Source: Serilophus lunatus (lineage: Eukaryota > Chordata > Aves > Passeriformes > Eurylaimidae). From it: a DNA stretch of 64,000 nucleotides. The position numbers and the translations under genes are program-made. How positions within the stretch are numbered: position 1 is the stretch's first letter; each line of letters begins with the position of its first letter. The notes beneath the pieces were generated by a model. The model was not told where the DNA came from. It did not search any database and was given only the letters and a program-made list of their open reading frames with translations. The stretch is taken from positions 67,190 to 131,189 of the forward strand of contig VXBA01001790.1 in the NCBI GenBank assembly GCA_013399895.1, in the 5' to 3' direction. Below are positions 1-12,700 of this stretch, in pieces.

Positions 1-205
1 GGACTATACTATTCCGTGTCCATACCTACCAGTTCAAGAGACCACTTGTCCTGTAGTCAATCAGCTTTACTATTAAAAATGGAGGCAAAGAAGGCATTGA
101 GTACCTCTTCCTTTTCCTTATCTTCAGTAACTATATTTCCCTCCTCATCTAATAAATAGTGGAGATTGTCCTTGTCCTTTTTTACCATTAATATATTTAT
201 AGAAA

Positions 206-591
206 TGTTGTCCAGTTGTGTTTGCGATCCCTTAGAATGGAATCATCAATTTGGTGATGTCAGGGGTCGGGACCCTCTGAAACCACAGCTGCTAACAAAA
301 TATACCGGCCTTGTGTGCATGGTGCTGATCCAAAGGATCCAATTAAGAAAGACTATGTACAATATTATACAGTGGGCAAACGAACTCTCAAAATGGAGTC
401 TCCTCTTTATTGCAAATTCATCTGGTTTTATAGTCCAAAGATTGTTTAGGTTAACACAGCCAATAGACAAAAGGAAAGGGGGTCGTGTGTCACTGTCCCA
501 GAACCACGGGACAGTCACAAGATGATGTTTACATATGTAAGACATTATATCATAGTCTGGATATGCTGTATTAATAATTTAATATGCTATA
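206..591 (-). mobile_element. Solo LTR of an endogenous retrovirus, nested in CR1
   Basis: A 386-bp block interrupts the CR1 element and is flanked by a 6-bp direct repeat, tagaaa at 200-205 and 592-597; removing it rejoins the expected CR1 sequence. On the minus strand it has a TATA box (complement of 426-432) and an AATAAA signal (complement of 406-411) in the order expected of a U3-R-U5 LTR. The minus-strand 3' end is CA; the 5' end reads TA where TG is expected, probably a point mutation. A 6-bp duplication fits alpha/beta-like avian retroviruses. No internal viral genes are present. Confidence 0.7.
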
Positions 592-701
592 TAGAAAAAC
601 TTTTTATTATCATTAAGAGAGATGGCCAATTTAAGCTCAAACTGAGCTTTTGCTTCCCTAATTCTTTTCCTACATGACCTAACTACATCTTTAAATATTG
701 C

Positions 702-1507
702 TTAAGTTACCTCCCCCTCTTTCCAAAGGTGGTACATCCTCTTTTTGTTTTTCCTTAGTTCATTCAAAAGCTCCTTACTCGTCCAAGCTGGCCATCTACC
801 CCTATGGCTCATTGGGACAGCCTGTTCCTGCTCCTTCAAGATTTCATTCTTGAAGTACATCCAGCCTTCCTGGACCCCTTTTTTATTAAGGACAGTCTCC
901 CAAGGCACTCTCCTAGTTAGTTCCTTGAATAAGCCAAAGTCCGCCCTCTGGAAATCCATTGTGGAGGTTTTGTTGATGCCCCTCCTTGTTTCATTATTTA
1001 TTGAAAACTCTCTTATTTCATGTTCACTGCACCTCAGGCAGACTCCAACCACCATATTCCCCACCAGCCCTTCCCTATTAGTGAGCAGCAAGTCAAGAAT
1101 CCCCTCAGCCCGGGTAGGCTCACTAACTAGTGACAAGAAGCAATCCTCAATACATTCCAAGAACCTTTTGGACTACCTCCTCTCTGCTCTGTGTTGTTGC
1201 CAGCAGACAAGCAGACATCTGGCAGATTGAAGTCTCTTAGAATACCAAGGGCTGGTGATCTTGAGACGTCCTCCATCTGCTTATAGAACAATAGATCAAC
1301 CTCTTCCTCCTGGTTAGGTGGCCTATAAAAGACTCCAACCACAATCTCAGTCTTGTTTGCCACCCCTCTGAACTTTACCCATGGGCACTCAGCCCAATCA
1401 TCCTTAATCTCAAACTCCATTTTGTCTAAAGTCTCCCTAATATTCAGGGACACCCCTCCACCACTTCTCCCTCGCCTATCTCTCCCGAAGAGTGTGTAGC
1501 CATCCAA
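702..1507 (-). pseudogene. CR1 ORF2 endonuclease remnant
   Basis: Two overlapping minus-strand frames (702-1160 and 1127-1507) together read like the apurinic-endonuclease-type domain of CR1 ORF2. Visible pieces include GVFYRPPNQEEEVD, a DFNLPDVC motif (the usual GDFN is RDFN here) and the downstream WPAWTSKELL region that leads toward reverse transcriptase. The frame change between the two pieces and further breaks outside them mean no functional ORF2 protein is made. The usual G of GDFN is replaced, another sign of decay. Confidence 0.8.
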
Positions 1508-1728
1508 TGCAACGCTCCAGTCAGATGAGTCATCCCACCATGTTTCTGTAGTGGCAACTATATCCTATCTCTCCTGTTATACCAAAACTTCTAGCTCTTC
1601 TTGTTTGTTGCCCATATTTTGTGCATTAGAATACATGCACCTCAGCTGAGCTGCTGAATTCACCTTTGATTTAAATCCACCACCTTTAATAACCTGTTGA
1701 GAGAGCCAGGTTCCATCTCCTTCCCCCT

Positions 1729-2823
1729 TCAAACCCAGTTAAAAGCCTTCTCAATGAGCCCTGCCAACTCATAGGCTAAAAACCTTTTGTTCTTTTTAGA
1801 GAGATGTAGCCCACTTGTGTCTAGCAAGCCAGGTGTGGTGGTGGTCACCCCATGATCAAAAAACCCACAATTCATCTGTTGAGAACAACCCTTAAGCCAC
1901 TTACTGATAGCAAGGATTCTCTTATTGGTTTCAGTATTCATCCCTGCCACTAAAGGAACTGAGAAGACCACCATCTGCACTCCTGCCCTGTTGATCAGTT
2001 GACCTAGCTCTTTAAATTCCTTTTGATTTACTCTGGAGCCCTTCTTATCAACCTAATCACTGCGGGCCTGTACAACCAGCAGCAGATAATAATCAGAGGG
2101 CCTAATCAATTCAGGAAACCTCTCAGTGATATCCTGTACCTGGGCCCCAGAGAGGCAGCAGACTTCCCTTTGGGATGGGTCCAGTCAACACACAGCCCCA
2201 TCCGTTCCCCTCAGAAGGCAGTCACCAACAATGACTACTGTTTTTTTCTTTTTTTACACTAGAGGTTCTGATTGGACTGACTGATGAAATGAATCTTAGA
2301 GATTCACCAGGCAAAGTGTTTTCTTCTGTATCATCAATCTACCCTCAAAATCCAGGACCCCAAACCTATTCTGTAAAGCCAGCTGGAAAGGTAGCATCCA
2401 GAAAGGTGGCAGGGGACAGGAGAGAATTCTACTGCCCCCAGAAGAGGAGACCTGTTTCCATTCCCCTCCATCAATTATGTGTTTTCCTTCCTCATGATGG
2501 TAGGAGACACAAGGTTACTCTGGCTCCTGGGCATCTCTAAAATATGTAAGGGTATGAGATGTAAGGGTCTGACTCCACCAATACATTTCTCTTTCACAAA
2601 TACTCCTAAGTCTTTCAACCTCTTCCTTAAGCTCTGCCACCATATAGAGCAGGTCATTCACCTGCTCCCACCAGACGTGAGTGTTTTTTGCATTGTTCTC
2701 TGAACAATGGAGACACAGGCATTCCCTGCAGTCAGTAGTCTGGATAGAAGCATCCCTCAACAGAGGTACTGTTTGAAAAAGCACACTTCTTTTAGCAATG
2801 GGTTTTGATCGTTTGTTCACCAT
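1729..2823 (-). pseudogene. CR1 ORF1 remnant
   Basis: Minus-strand remnants of CR1 ORF1. The 5' piece (2515-2823) begins with a methionine and has a leucine/glutamate-rich stretch (MVAELKEEVERLRSI) like the ORF1 coiled coil. The 3' piece (1729-1980) follows the esterase-like part, which in other frames near 2050-2250 reads like the CR1 ORF1 hydrolase region. Stops and frame changes separate the pieces. Confidence 0.65.
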
Positions 2824-2860
2824 TGTGCAGCAAAAACTTCAACAGTTCTCCACTATTTGC

Positions 2861-3609
2861 TGGAATAAAACAACTTACCATTTCTAGTATTGCAGAGGCT
2901 TAAAAATACCTGGTTTGGTTTGGGGTTTTTTTGGTAACTGTTTTTTAAACTGAAGAACTTTCATAGAATGGAATAGCAGCACTAAGTAAGCAAAACTAAT
3001 AAAAGCTTTTCAAAAAAACAGATGATGATGAATGACATTTACTCAGATGAATGAATTTGATAGCTGGCAGAAAACTTGGGAGATCCACTTACCTCTTTGA
3101 ATACTCAGTAATATATAAGGCGAGGAACTAGGAAGGTCCTAGAAGTAGAGATAGCACTAGTCAACCATATCCCTTCTTGTTTTTATTCACATGATATCAA
3201 ATTGTTTCTGGTAGTGCAAGCACAGTTTTCTGATTTAAAGTTGCTGTAGATAAGAACTGTTAAAGCTAGATCCTGTTTCCTTAGAAACGTACAGAATAAA
3301 ATGAAAGAAAGAATTGGATTAGTTCAATCCAATTGTTGGATTTAAATTATTTGGATTGCTTTAGACTAGTTTGGATTAGTTGGTCATCTCTAATTAAAAA
3401 GTGAATTTTCTGTAAAAGTGAATTTCTGCTTTTCTTGTCATATAGTACTTTGAGATCAAGTGTGCGTAGGGATTAGAATGAGAGTGAGCTGACATTCTTG
3501 CTTATAAAGCATTTCCAAGGTAATCCATATGAACCAATATCCAAGGTCACTCCGATTTTTGTTCTGATTCCATTTTTGAAATGGCATTCTCTTCATTATA
3601 TCTTTACAG
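2861..3609. other. TMPRSS15 intron, no exon seen
   Basis: AT-rich DNA between the CR1 5' end and the first visible TMPRSS15 exon. It contains pyrimidine runs and no convincing exon. The first LDL-receptor class A exon expected just upstream in the gene is not recognisable here and must lie left of the window. Confidence 0.6.
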
Positions 3610-3718
3610 CTGCAGTTTGTGATGGAAAATTCATGCTCACTGAATCCTCTGGGTTTTTTCACTCCATGAATTATCCAAAGCCATATAATGCAAACATTGC
3701 TTGCCAATGGATAATACT
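3610..3718 (+). CDS. TMPRSS15: TMPRSS15 exon, CUB1 part 1
   Basis: Encodes the start of the first CUB domain (AVCDGKFMLTESSGFF ... NYPKPYN ... ACQWII). The acceptor is one of two tandem NAG sites 6 bp apart (exon start 3610 or 3616). Both keep frame, so the choice only adds or removes two codons; 3610 matches the human spacing between the LDLRA and CUB cysteines. The donor is GTAAGT after 3718, leaving two bases of a codon. Confidence 0.93.
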
Positions 3719-6700
3719 GTAAGTCACTTTCCAATAATTTTGTACTTAACATTTTTTTGATTATGAGGTGATAGTGTTTCCTGCACAACAGCCTTATGCT
3801 ATTTGTTTGTATTCTCAAATATTCCAGCATGGAAAATATGTAACACCATTTTCTTCTTTGTATTTATGTAACTTTTCCTTAAAAACTTACATTCCTAAAC
3901 CTAAACCCCATAACTATAGCAATAATGTTGATACCAACAAAAATTTCTTTTGAGAAATCTTGTGTGTTGTATGCATCACAGGGACATAAGTGTAAACTCA
4001 AAATAAATCACTTAAAGTAATTGTAAGGGGTTTTTTTCCAAAGTAATACATTAAATACTAGTCTTCAGATAATGATTTTATATGATATAACTGTTACTAA
4101 CAGATGGAATTTTCAAAAATTCCTTTGTCATTTAAGGGTACAGATTTCATTTGGTAGTTAACAGCACTTGTGCTCCTCAGTAATTTAGGAATATATGTTT
4201 TAAAATTTCATGAGTATCATTTTCTATAATAGCACCAAATGCCTTTTAAGGCATTGGGACTTTAAGGCAGTGGATTTTTTTTATCGAGGATGCATAATAT
4301 AGGGAAGGACAGCTATGTGACTTTGAATCTCTAGGTCCACATCATAGACCAGGAAGAAAAAATTGAAAGGCAATAATTCATATTATGGCTTTGTAATAAT
4401 GAGGTTCTTTGATTCTGAGAAGTATTAATTTAGTAGGAGAGTTTCAAAAGAGATTAAGGAATTGCCTTTAAAATTTGAAAAGTTTTGGACTTCTCATTCC
4501 AAAGACTCCTTTGAAAGTCCTAGACTTTGATTTTGTTCAGGACTTTTGTCTTCACCTTTCTTCTCTTTAGTACATTTGTTCCTTCTCATCTTCAGCAATA
4601 TTATTCAGCAATTCACTATTCACTATTTTCAAAATCTAGGTGTGTCCCATGAAAAGCACAAGATTTTTTCCTTCAATATAAAAGTCTATAGTATTCTTTA
4701 TTTCATGGTATTGCAGAGTTTGAGCATGGTAAAAAAACATGCCTGAAGTGCACTACTTTATTCAAAACTGTTAATTTTGCTTTAAGTGCTGCTATAGCTG
4801 CAAGTACCATAGTATTAGGTAGATTGTATATATATATATATATACTGGGTATGTAGATAATATAAGATTTATTTTGGAAAGAATAATGACTAATTGCCAA
4901 TAATATACTACAGGTTCTGCAGATCTATGTAGTTACAAAAGCAAACATCTGAATTTATTTTCCATTCATCTGCTTTAAAAAAAATCTGGCAACACTGGCA
5001 GTAAAGATCTGAGAAATTCAATGCAGTACTCAAATTTTGCTTTCCTTTCAAACAAACTTGTGTCTATGAGGGAACTTTTTGGGTTTTCCAGTAATCAGTG
5101 CCAGACATTTTGTCCTATTGTTTCTATTATCCCTCTAAAAATGTGTTAAAAATCATCCTATAATATGTTTGCACTTAGATTTCTCTTCTTCCTGCCTTTG
5201 TATAGAAAGATTTCCCCATTACCTTTAGGAAAAGCCTTTACATTTTCACTCAATTTATCTCCAAATTAAGATCCAATTTCCTCTCTTTTTAAAAGACCAG
5301 TATGCTAAATATTTCCCTGAAACTTTATGTTCCTTTAAGGTTACCTTTCACCAAATATTTTACTTTTCAAACCTCTGGAGAAATATACAATAACAATTAA
5401 AAAAAAAGACATAGGCATGTATTCAAATATTTACTTCACAGTTCTCTACTAATCATGATTACTGATAAACACCATCAGATTGCTGTAGAAAAGCTATTTT
5501 CATTGGGTTCCTCATTTCTAGAAAACCGCAAGCAGTGGTATAGGAAGCTATGCTCATTCTGATAGCAGTGTTTCAGAATTTGGACTGTTTCTGTGAAAAA
5601 GCAATTGGAGAATTAGTTATATAAAAAGTACTGGAAAAACAGAACTGCAGCAAAACACAAATAAGCATTTTTTACTCTTTGGTTCGAATGACTTTGTTTA
5701 TTAAACTTACTGTGTGGTGGTTAGGGTTTATAACAAGTTCCTAAACAGTGGGTTTGATATCATCAAATCTTCATGCAAATCCTGTTTGTGTTATAAGAGA
5801 CATTATTTTGGGCCTTCAGGAAAGAGCTTTTGATATATCTTGCTATTCAAATTGATACACTGATACTATTCCTCTGGCCTTAGGAAGTCTACCTGAGCAG
5901 AGAAATGGTATCTGTACGTGTATAAGACCCTTCCACAAGATTTATTTTGAGGAGTTTAGGGGTTATTTCCATTAGGAGGACTTTTCCCTTGGGAGGACTT
6001 TTCTGTCTGGAAGAGGTATCTTTCCCAGAGGTATTTTTAGATGTTTTCTCCTCCTAATTGCAGAATTCTCGCCGCTTTGAGAAAAAAAGTTTTTGCAGAC
6101 GTGTTTGAAGTCTCCCACAGTAGGTGGCCAGTGTTGATAAAAGCCCTACAAAGAACAAGCAGCGTGTCTTTCCCCTGGCTTGGTGTTTAACACTGTTAAA
6201 GTTTAATCTTCTTTAAGTTTTAGTGTTCTTGCCTTTGGAAATAAATTTTCCGAAATCCTTCCACTGCCTGGCATTTTGGGGGCACCTGTGCATAATCTGT
6301 CTTCACAATATCTATTAGTAACATGTATGAAAAAGTGATTGTAATTCAGTAAAATGCAGAGGAAAAAAGAATACAAAACAAAACCAACAACAACAAAAAA
6401 AAAACCCTGTGGAACTGACTATCACATTCTAGAGTTCAGGGCATTCAGTTTGTAGAACATACTTAACTCCAGTGAGTGAAGCAGTACTTGTCTTGGTACA
6501 AAACGTTTATGCCCTATTTCTTTGGTAATTTTGCAAGCAAGAAGTTAGACAAATAGGTCATCTTGATTAATAATCTTGATTAATGTAATTTCACATTGCT
6601 TCTGAACTTATCATTTAAACACTCAATGAATTTACTACAGTAAAAAAAAAAAGGATTTTCAGTTTTGAGGTTTATTTTTCTCTTGTCAACTTAGAGTACC

Positions 6701-9700
6701 TCAAGGCTTGTCCATTAAACTGAACTTCACTTCGTTTGAAACACAACAATATGCAGACACATTGAGCATTTTTGAAGGCAGAGGGCAAAACAAGATTTTA
6801 AGAGGTAAGTTTATTTTCAAGCTAGTTATAATTTACTACTAATAAAATCCAAGCAGTAAAATAAGAACTTTTAAGTGAAAAACATTGCAGAGGAAGACTG
6901 GATCTGTGTAAAGTTACCTATTAACACAGTTGATCTCAATATATGTGTCTGCTCTTAAAGATTGACCAGATAAATGTTTCCTTTATATATTAAGAAATTT
7001 CTACTTGTTTTATTAAGATCTTATTTGAACAATCTTTATAACTTGACCAGAATCATGGCCTTATGAGGACAACGTTTCATTAGAAATATGTTGTCAGAAG
7101 ATCCTGTGTGACATGACAGTAACATAAAATGAAAATACCTAAACTGAACCACTGGGAGAAGTACTATGATAATTTCTCAAAATCGTTACAAATATGGCAT
7201 TGGTTTTGTCATACCTTGAAATACGTTATGATGATACCTTATCTTTGTCTCCATATTCTACTCTGGAAAACTGGGATTTTGCCCACTTTTTACAAGACTC
7301 AGTCTATACAGATGCATTCCATCAGAAGTGAAAAACTATATTGAAGATAAATGTAGAAGAAAGTAAGAAATATATATTATTGCATATATATTATTATTTA
7401 TCCTTATTTTTGGAAGCAGGTAAAGAAAGCAAATGTGAAACAGTAAAAAAACTAGGTGATTTCCAAATTAGTGAATATGGGAGATGGGATATGCAGAATA
7501 CTTACATGGCAGCCAAACTACTAAATGCTGCAGGGTTTTGAAGCTATTGAAGCAAGATCACAGTACAAGAAGGAAACTATTCCTTAAGACTAAATAAACT
7601 GATCCTCTGTATGTTTGTGACAGCACTGGAGATTTTAATGTGCATGGGATTATTTTCTCTCTGACTATATTATTTTTTATTATTTTATTACTTATTTTTT
7701 TCAGCTTCTCTGTCAGGGACCAATTCTGAGACAATTTACATTTTTTCTAATGAGGCTACAGCGCAGTTTTTATCTGATTATTCTGAAAATTACAGTGGCT
7801 TTAATGCAACATACACTACATTTAATGCCAGTGAACTAAACAGTAAGTGTTCCTCTTGTGTATGCGTGTTTGTTATCCCAAAAGTTTGATGAATATATAT
7901 TTTGGATTTGTCAAAATGGGGGTGAAAAGAGAAGCAGCATTTTCTGGCCTCGGTCTAATAACTAGATCCACTTTCATAATGTTTGAAATATCAAATCTTA
8001 TTCATTTCAATAAGATCATCCACAGGTTTACCTGTATCTAGCAGTAAGGTGATACAAAGCTCATCTGTTTAAATCAAACTGTGTCCATACTACCATCTAA
8101 TTAGTTTCAGAGTGTTTGCTTACTAATAAACATTGTGAAATCATTGACAACAATCATTATTCTATGGACAGTACCTGCTCTGCAGAGTTACTGATGTCCT
8201 AACTCACTGCCACAACTGGTAGTCCCAAATAGTGATTCTAACATTCAGGAAAATACCTGTTTCAGTAAATAGGCATTGGGAAAAGTCCAGAATGCAGTAA
8301 ATCTACAGTCACAACAAAATGCAGTAATGTGACTCAGGCATTGGTATTCTTTAGTCATTGGATAAATGAAGGCTTCTTCAGCTTCTAAATTTTGAGCAGA
8401 ATGTGAATAGGTAATGCAACACGGAAGGTATAAGCTGCAAGAAACATCCAGAGTGCCAGCAAGGTCTTGTCATGTGGAATCCTCACTGACCTTCACTTAA
8501 AGTCACCGTGGAAAGACGCTGAAATATCATGAGAAGAAAAGTGATAAGGATACTGCAGCAAATATGTGTGAGCAAAGAAGGAGCTAAGGAGCAGATAAGA
8601 AGAAAAGGGGCATCCCAAGTGCATGCAGCGCAGCGTTCAGCTGTGGTGGTGAACCCTTTCAGCTAGAGCAATTCAGGCTTTGACAAAGGAAGAAGAGCAG
8701 GGTTAGCCTTTAGAAAACGGGCTGTCTCTCGTTCCCCCTACACATTGTTGGCAAAGGATCAGAAACAAAACCCTTAACAATGGTGTAAGAGTATGTATGG
8801 CCACCCTTCAGTGATAATGTTTTGTTAAGAAGTTTATGTGTTAACAAGTTAACGCATTTATTTGAGTCGTTATGTTCTGTTGCATAGAAGAGGAAATTAA
8901 ATCACCCAGAGCTCCAGGTTACAATCATATTTCAAAATTTAAATTTTTGGTCACTCTTTCTTATGTAATTCTGAGAAAATACTCAAAGTCTCTGTCATTT
9001 TTATTTACCAGAGGTTCTTATTCACAGATTATGAGAAAGTCAATTGCACTTTTGAAGATGGCTTTTGTTACTGGATACAAGATTTAGATGATGATTCAGA
9101 CTGGGACAGAGTTCAAGGTCCTACCTTTCCCTTGATGAGTGGTCCTGAGTTTGATCATACATTTGGCAACATGTCAGGTGAGATCCACAAAAATTTGCTT
9201 GCAGATTAAAGGCAAAACTTGATACAGCTTATTACATCACTGCACAATAGATTCTTCATAGTGATATTACTAGGATGTAATTTTGTTCTGCCATGAAAAT
9301 GAGTCAGGACTATGAGACTGATTGCCACCTTATGGAAAGATAACAAAACCAAAGGAAGAAATAAAGGAATAAGTAAAGTGGATAATGTGTATGATGTACT
9401 GAAAAGTTTCAATGCTATTATTTTGTCAAAGTGCTTTATCTGAGAAAGGAATTTCTATTAGACAACACTGTTTTGGGTCAAATGCCTGTATGTTTACATT
9501 AAAGGAAAAAATATATAATTACATTTTAGGGAAATCACTTCTATTTTATCCCTGCCTACTGCTGACATCCTCGTGGTTGTCCCAAAATAATTTTGATTTA
9601 AATAAAGTTGACCTGCAGTGTACAAGGGGCATCTGTGTCCCCTGTTACATTATGCTAAAGACAGTAAATGTCAGCATTTTTGACAAACATACAAACACTC

Positions 9701-12700
9701 CAAGAACTGTTACAATTAAATAACTGAATTGGAAGAGTGGCCATATCAAAAATGAAGTCAAATTAAAGAGATAATACTGATAGGAATTGGATTTTGAATG
9801 TGTACCATGAGTGCTTATCTCAGAATTAGACTCCAAAATTATTTTTCTGCTTCAACAGTAAAACCAAAAAATATCCCTTTCCCAGCTGATTTGCCATTCC
9901 AGCTAAAACTAACATAATTTGGATTTTGTAATGTTGGTATGCAAGACTTACATAGAATAAAACTTATTCCATTACAAATAACTTGGAAAATAGCAAATTA
10001 TTCTGGAAGAAGTTGTCTTAGGAAAAGGAAAACAGAATTCTCCACTTTATCAGATAGAAATTATTCACCTCTCTCTGCGTAAATGCACATTTTCTAAACA
10101 ATCTTCAGAAGACTCTTTTGTCTTCCCACTTGGCTCCTAGAATAAAAACCAGATGAAAAATGTACAATTTGTTTATCAAAACCCTTAACAATGATTTCTA
10201 GCTCTCTTGCAAATGATAATTTATTTAGGTGCTCTCTGTTTCCCATGTGTAATGTTGCTATTATATTGTATATTTATATTTCTATGACCTATATTTTGAG
10301 TAAAAATGTGAGTTGTTTTATTAATATATAGCTATTACATACACTTAGTGACTAATTGTTTTAGACTAATTTTCAGGTATTTTAACCTCCCACATGGAAA
10401 AAATAGCTAATCTAGAAGTATAAATAACAAAATAGAGTATATATAATTTAAATTATATAATTGTAATTATGTTTATTTGTAGATCTTTTGAATATAATTT
10501 TTTCCTATCTAGGCATTAGTTAGATAGAATAAATAAATAAATAAAGCAAGACTTTTACTTTAGAACTGACTATGTTTGCTTTTCTTATGACAAACCACAA
10601 TGCTTCTGTGGACTGGCCTCATATGGCAGCAAGAGATCCAAATTCCCTATTGCAATGAATTAGCTCAGAAACAGCTACAAACTCAATTTCACAAATAATA
10701 TTTGCTTGTTTGTTTATTTATTTGTAATGCTTCCCCTGATATTTATGTAGTTATTCTCTCATCCTCACAATATGCAATCGTAGTTTCTCATTGTTACGTG
10801 GATAAAAATTACAAAAATGTTAAGAAATTCTGCAAAATCACCTGCAGTATTGAATAGGAAAACATTTTATAAGCCAAGTAGAATCACAGCCTTCACTAAA
10901 TATAAGGCAGAGCTCCCACTGACTTGAAAAGGACTAGTTTCCTATTTCTAGTTCTGAGGAGTTTCCAACAAGCTTAAAAGCTTGACTAATGAATATAACT
11001 TGGGATAATTACTCACATTTATTGTGTCAGGAACTTTCAAAATCATTCAACACTATCTGTGCTTGATATTACTTTAAATGTAAAAACTCTAATTCAATAA
11101 TTGAAAAGATTAATTCTGTGCTGGCTAAAGTGTGCTCTTTCTCTTGCAGGATTCTATATTTCAACACCCGTCGGATTGGGGTTCGGAGAAGAGCGAGTCC
11201 GGATTCTGAGTTTGCCTTTGGTCTCTTCAGACATATATTGTCTAAGCTTTTGGTATTGTTACACAATTTGTAAACCTGTACTTTGTTTGAGAATATAACC
11301 AAATAGCTTTCTTTCACATAGAATATTAATCCAAGTCAGTGTGTCAGCAATGCAAGTCTCTTGGTTTTCCACAATGAGTCTCAACTCCAGGCCTGAAAAT
11401 ACAACTCCTTTATAACTTTGATTCTTGCAGTTAGCTTTAATGCATTTTCTTTTTCACCCACATCCAATATTCATTTCTATAAAAAATGATAAAAAGAATC
11501 CCTGAAATGGTTTTTGTTGTGAATCTTAACTAGACCCCTGTAGGAAATAGAACCAAGTACCGAGTAAAATTCCTGGTGTAATCTAAACAGGATTATTTTA
11601 TTTTCATGCTCACTGCAAATTAGCTCTAATACCATAAAACTTTATAAAATTAAAAAAGTTACATTTTTCAAGCAAATTCACTTTACACTGATAACAACAA
11701 AATTTATTTTCCCATTCCAGGTATTTCATGTACAGTACTAATGTTTACCGTTTAAGAGTTAGCGTAAGTATTGAGTATGGTTTAGAAAAGACCATTTTTG
11801 AGAAAGAAGGAAACTATGGAAACAAATGGAACTATGGACAAGTAACTTTAAATGAAACGTCTGATTTTAAGGTTTGTTAAACTCCTAGTTCTTTCTAAAA
11901 TTTATTTTAGTTGAGCTGATTGCTGTACCTAACTGCATTTCACCACCACTAATTCTTTGGTTGCAGGATTACTTTCAGTATGTGGATATTAAAGCACAAT
12001 AATGAAGAAATTAGATTAATTTCAGTTTTTCATGAAGATATACCATTAGTTCAGGAGAAGCTGAGGCTGATTTGTGATGCCGAATTTTGTTTTGAAAATT
12101 ACATGGATTTATATATAAAAAAGCAAAGGTATTGAGTATTTTTAAATCATGTTCATCATTTGTATGGATAAGTGGTTGCATTCCTTAGAATGACCCACTC
12201 AAATTGCATAGTGCTGTGTTGCTTTGTGAGGAATTCTGTCTCATCCCTGATGCCCACCCTGAGGGCAGTACCAGTGTAGATTACAATGGAAATATGTGCA
12301 TTCAAGAAGGAAGATAGCACAGTTCAGCATAGGAAGCTGAAAAATGGTTTATTAAGTTTTTAAATTCTAATTTTTCCCCCCCCCCCGAACTTCAGGTTAT
12401 TTTAGATGCCTTTAAAAGGCGTGGTCCCAGTGATATTGCCGTGGATGACATTGGCCTGACAAAGGGAAAGTGTAATGAAAGTAATTATGTAGAGCCAACT
12501 GTAATGCCAACTGTTGCCACTACTCCTTCAGTTCCCAGTAAGTAAACACTAAATTCCAATTGATTTCTTATTACTGCATTGGAGTATGAGTGATTCACAA
12601 TTTTCAACCTTCTGTTTTTAAAAACTCTCTCTTCAGCAGTATACAATTATCTTCAGGGTAACATATTATCAAGTTCCCTGCCTATGACTCCATTGGCAGC

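Larger units (their letters stand above)
1..2860 (-). mobile_element. CR1 LINE, near-complete 5' part
   Basis: Minus-strand CR1 non-LTR retrotransposon. Read on the minus strand from about 2860 downward it shows an ORF1 start near 2823 with a coiled-coil-like stretch, an ORF1 esterase-like segment near 2050-2250, and an endonuclease region near 702-1507. Below 700 the sequence looks like the region leading into reverse transcriptase, and the element runs off the left edge of the window. Frames are broken by stops and shifts, so it is dead. Most CR1 copies are 5'-truncated, so one that keeps its 5' end is less common. It is interrupted by a solo LTR at 206-591. The 5' boundary is placed by eye and is uncertain by some tens of bases. 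Confidence 0.85.

Noticed and set aside
745..1230. 161-codon plus-strand frame
   Set aside because: It is the antisense of the CR1 endonuclease region.
9412..9723. 103-codon plus-strand frame in a TMPRSS15 intron
   Set aside because: No domain, no splice context, AT-rich composition; expected by chance at this window size.
11966..12130. Acceptor-like TTGCAGG followed by protein-like sequence after MAM part 3
   Set aside because: Stops occur soon after in every frame, and the exon at 12396 continues the MAM domain in phase.
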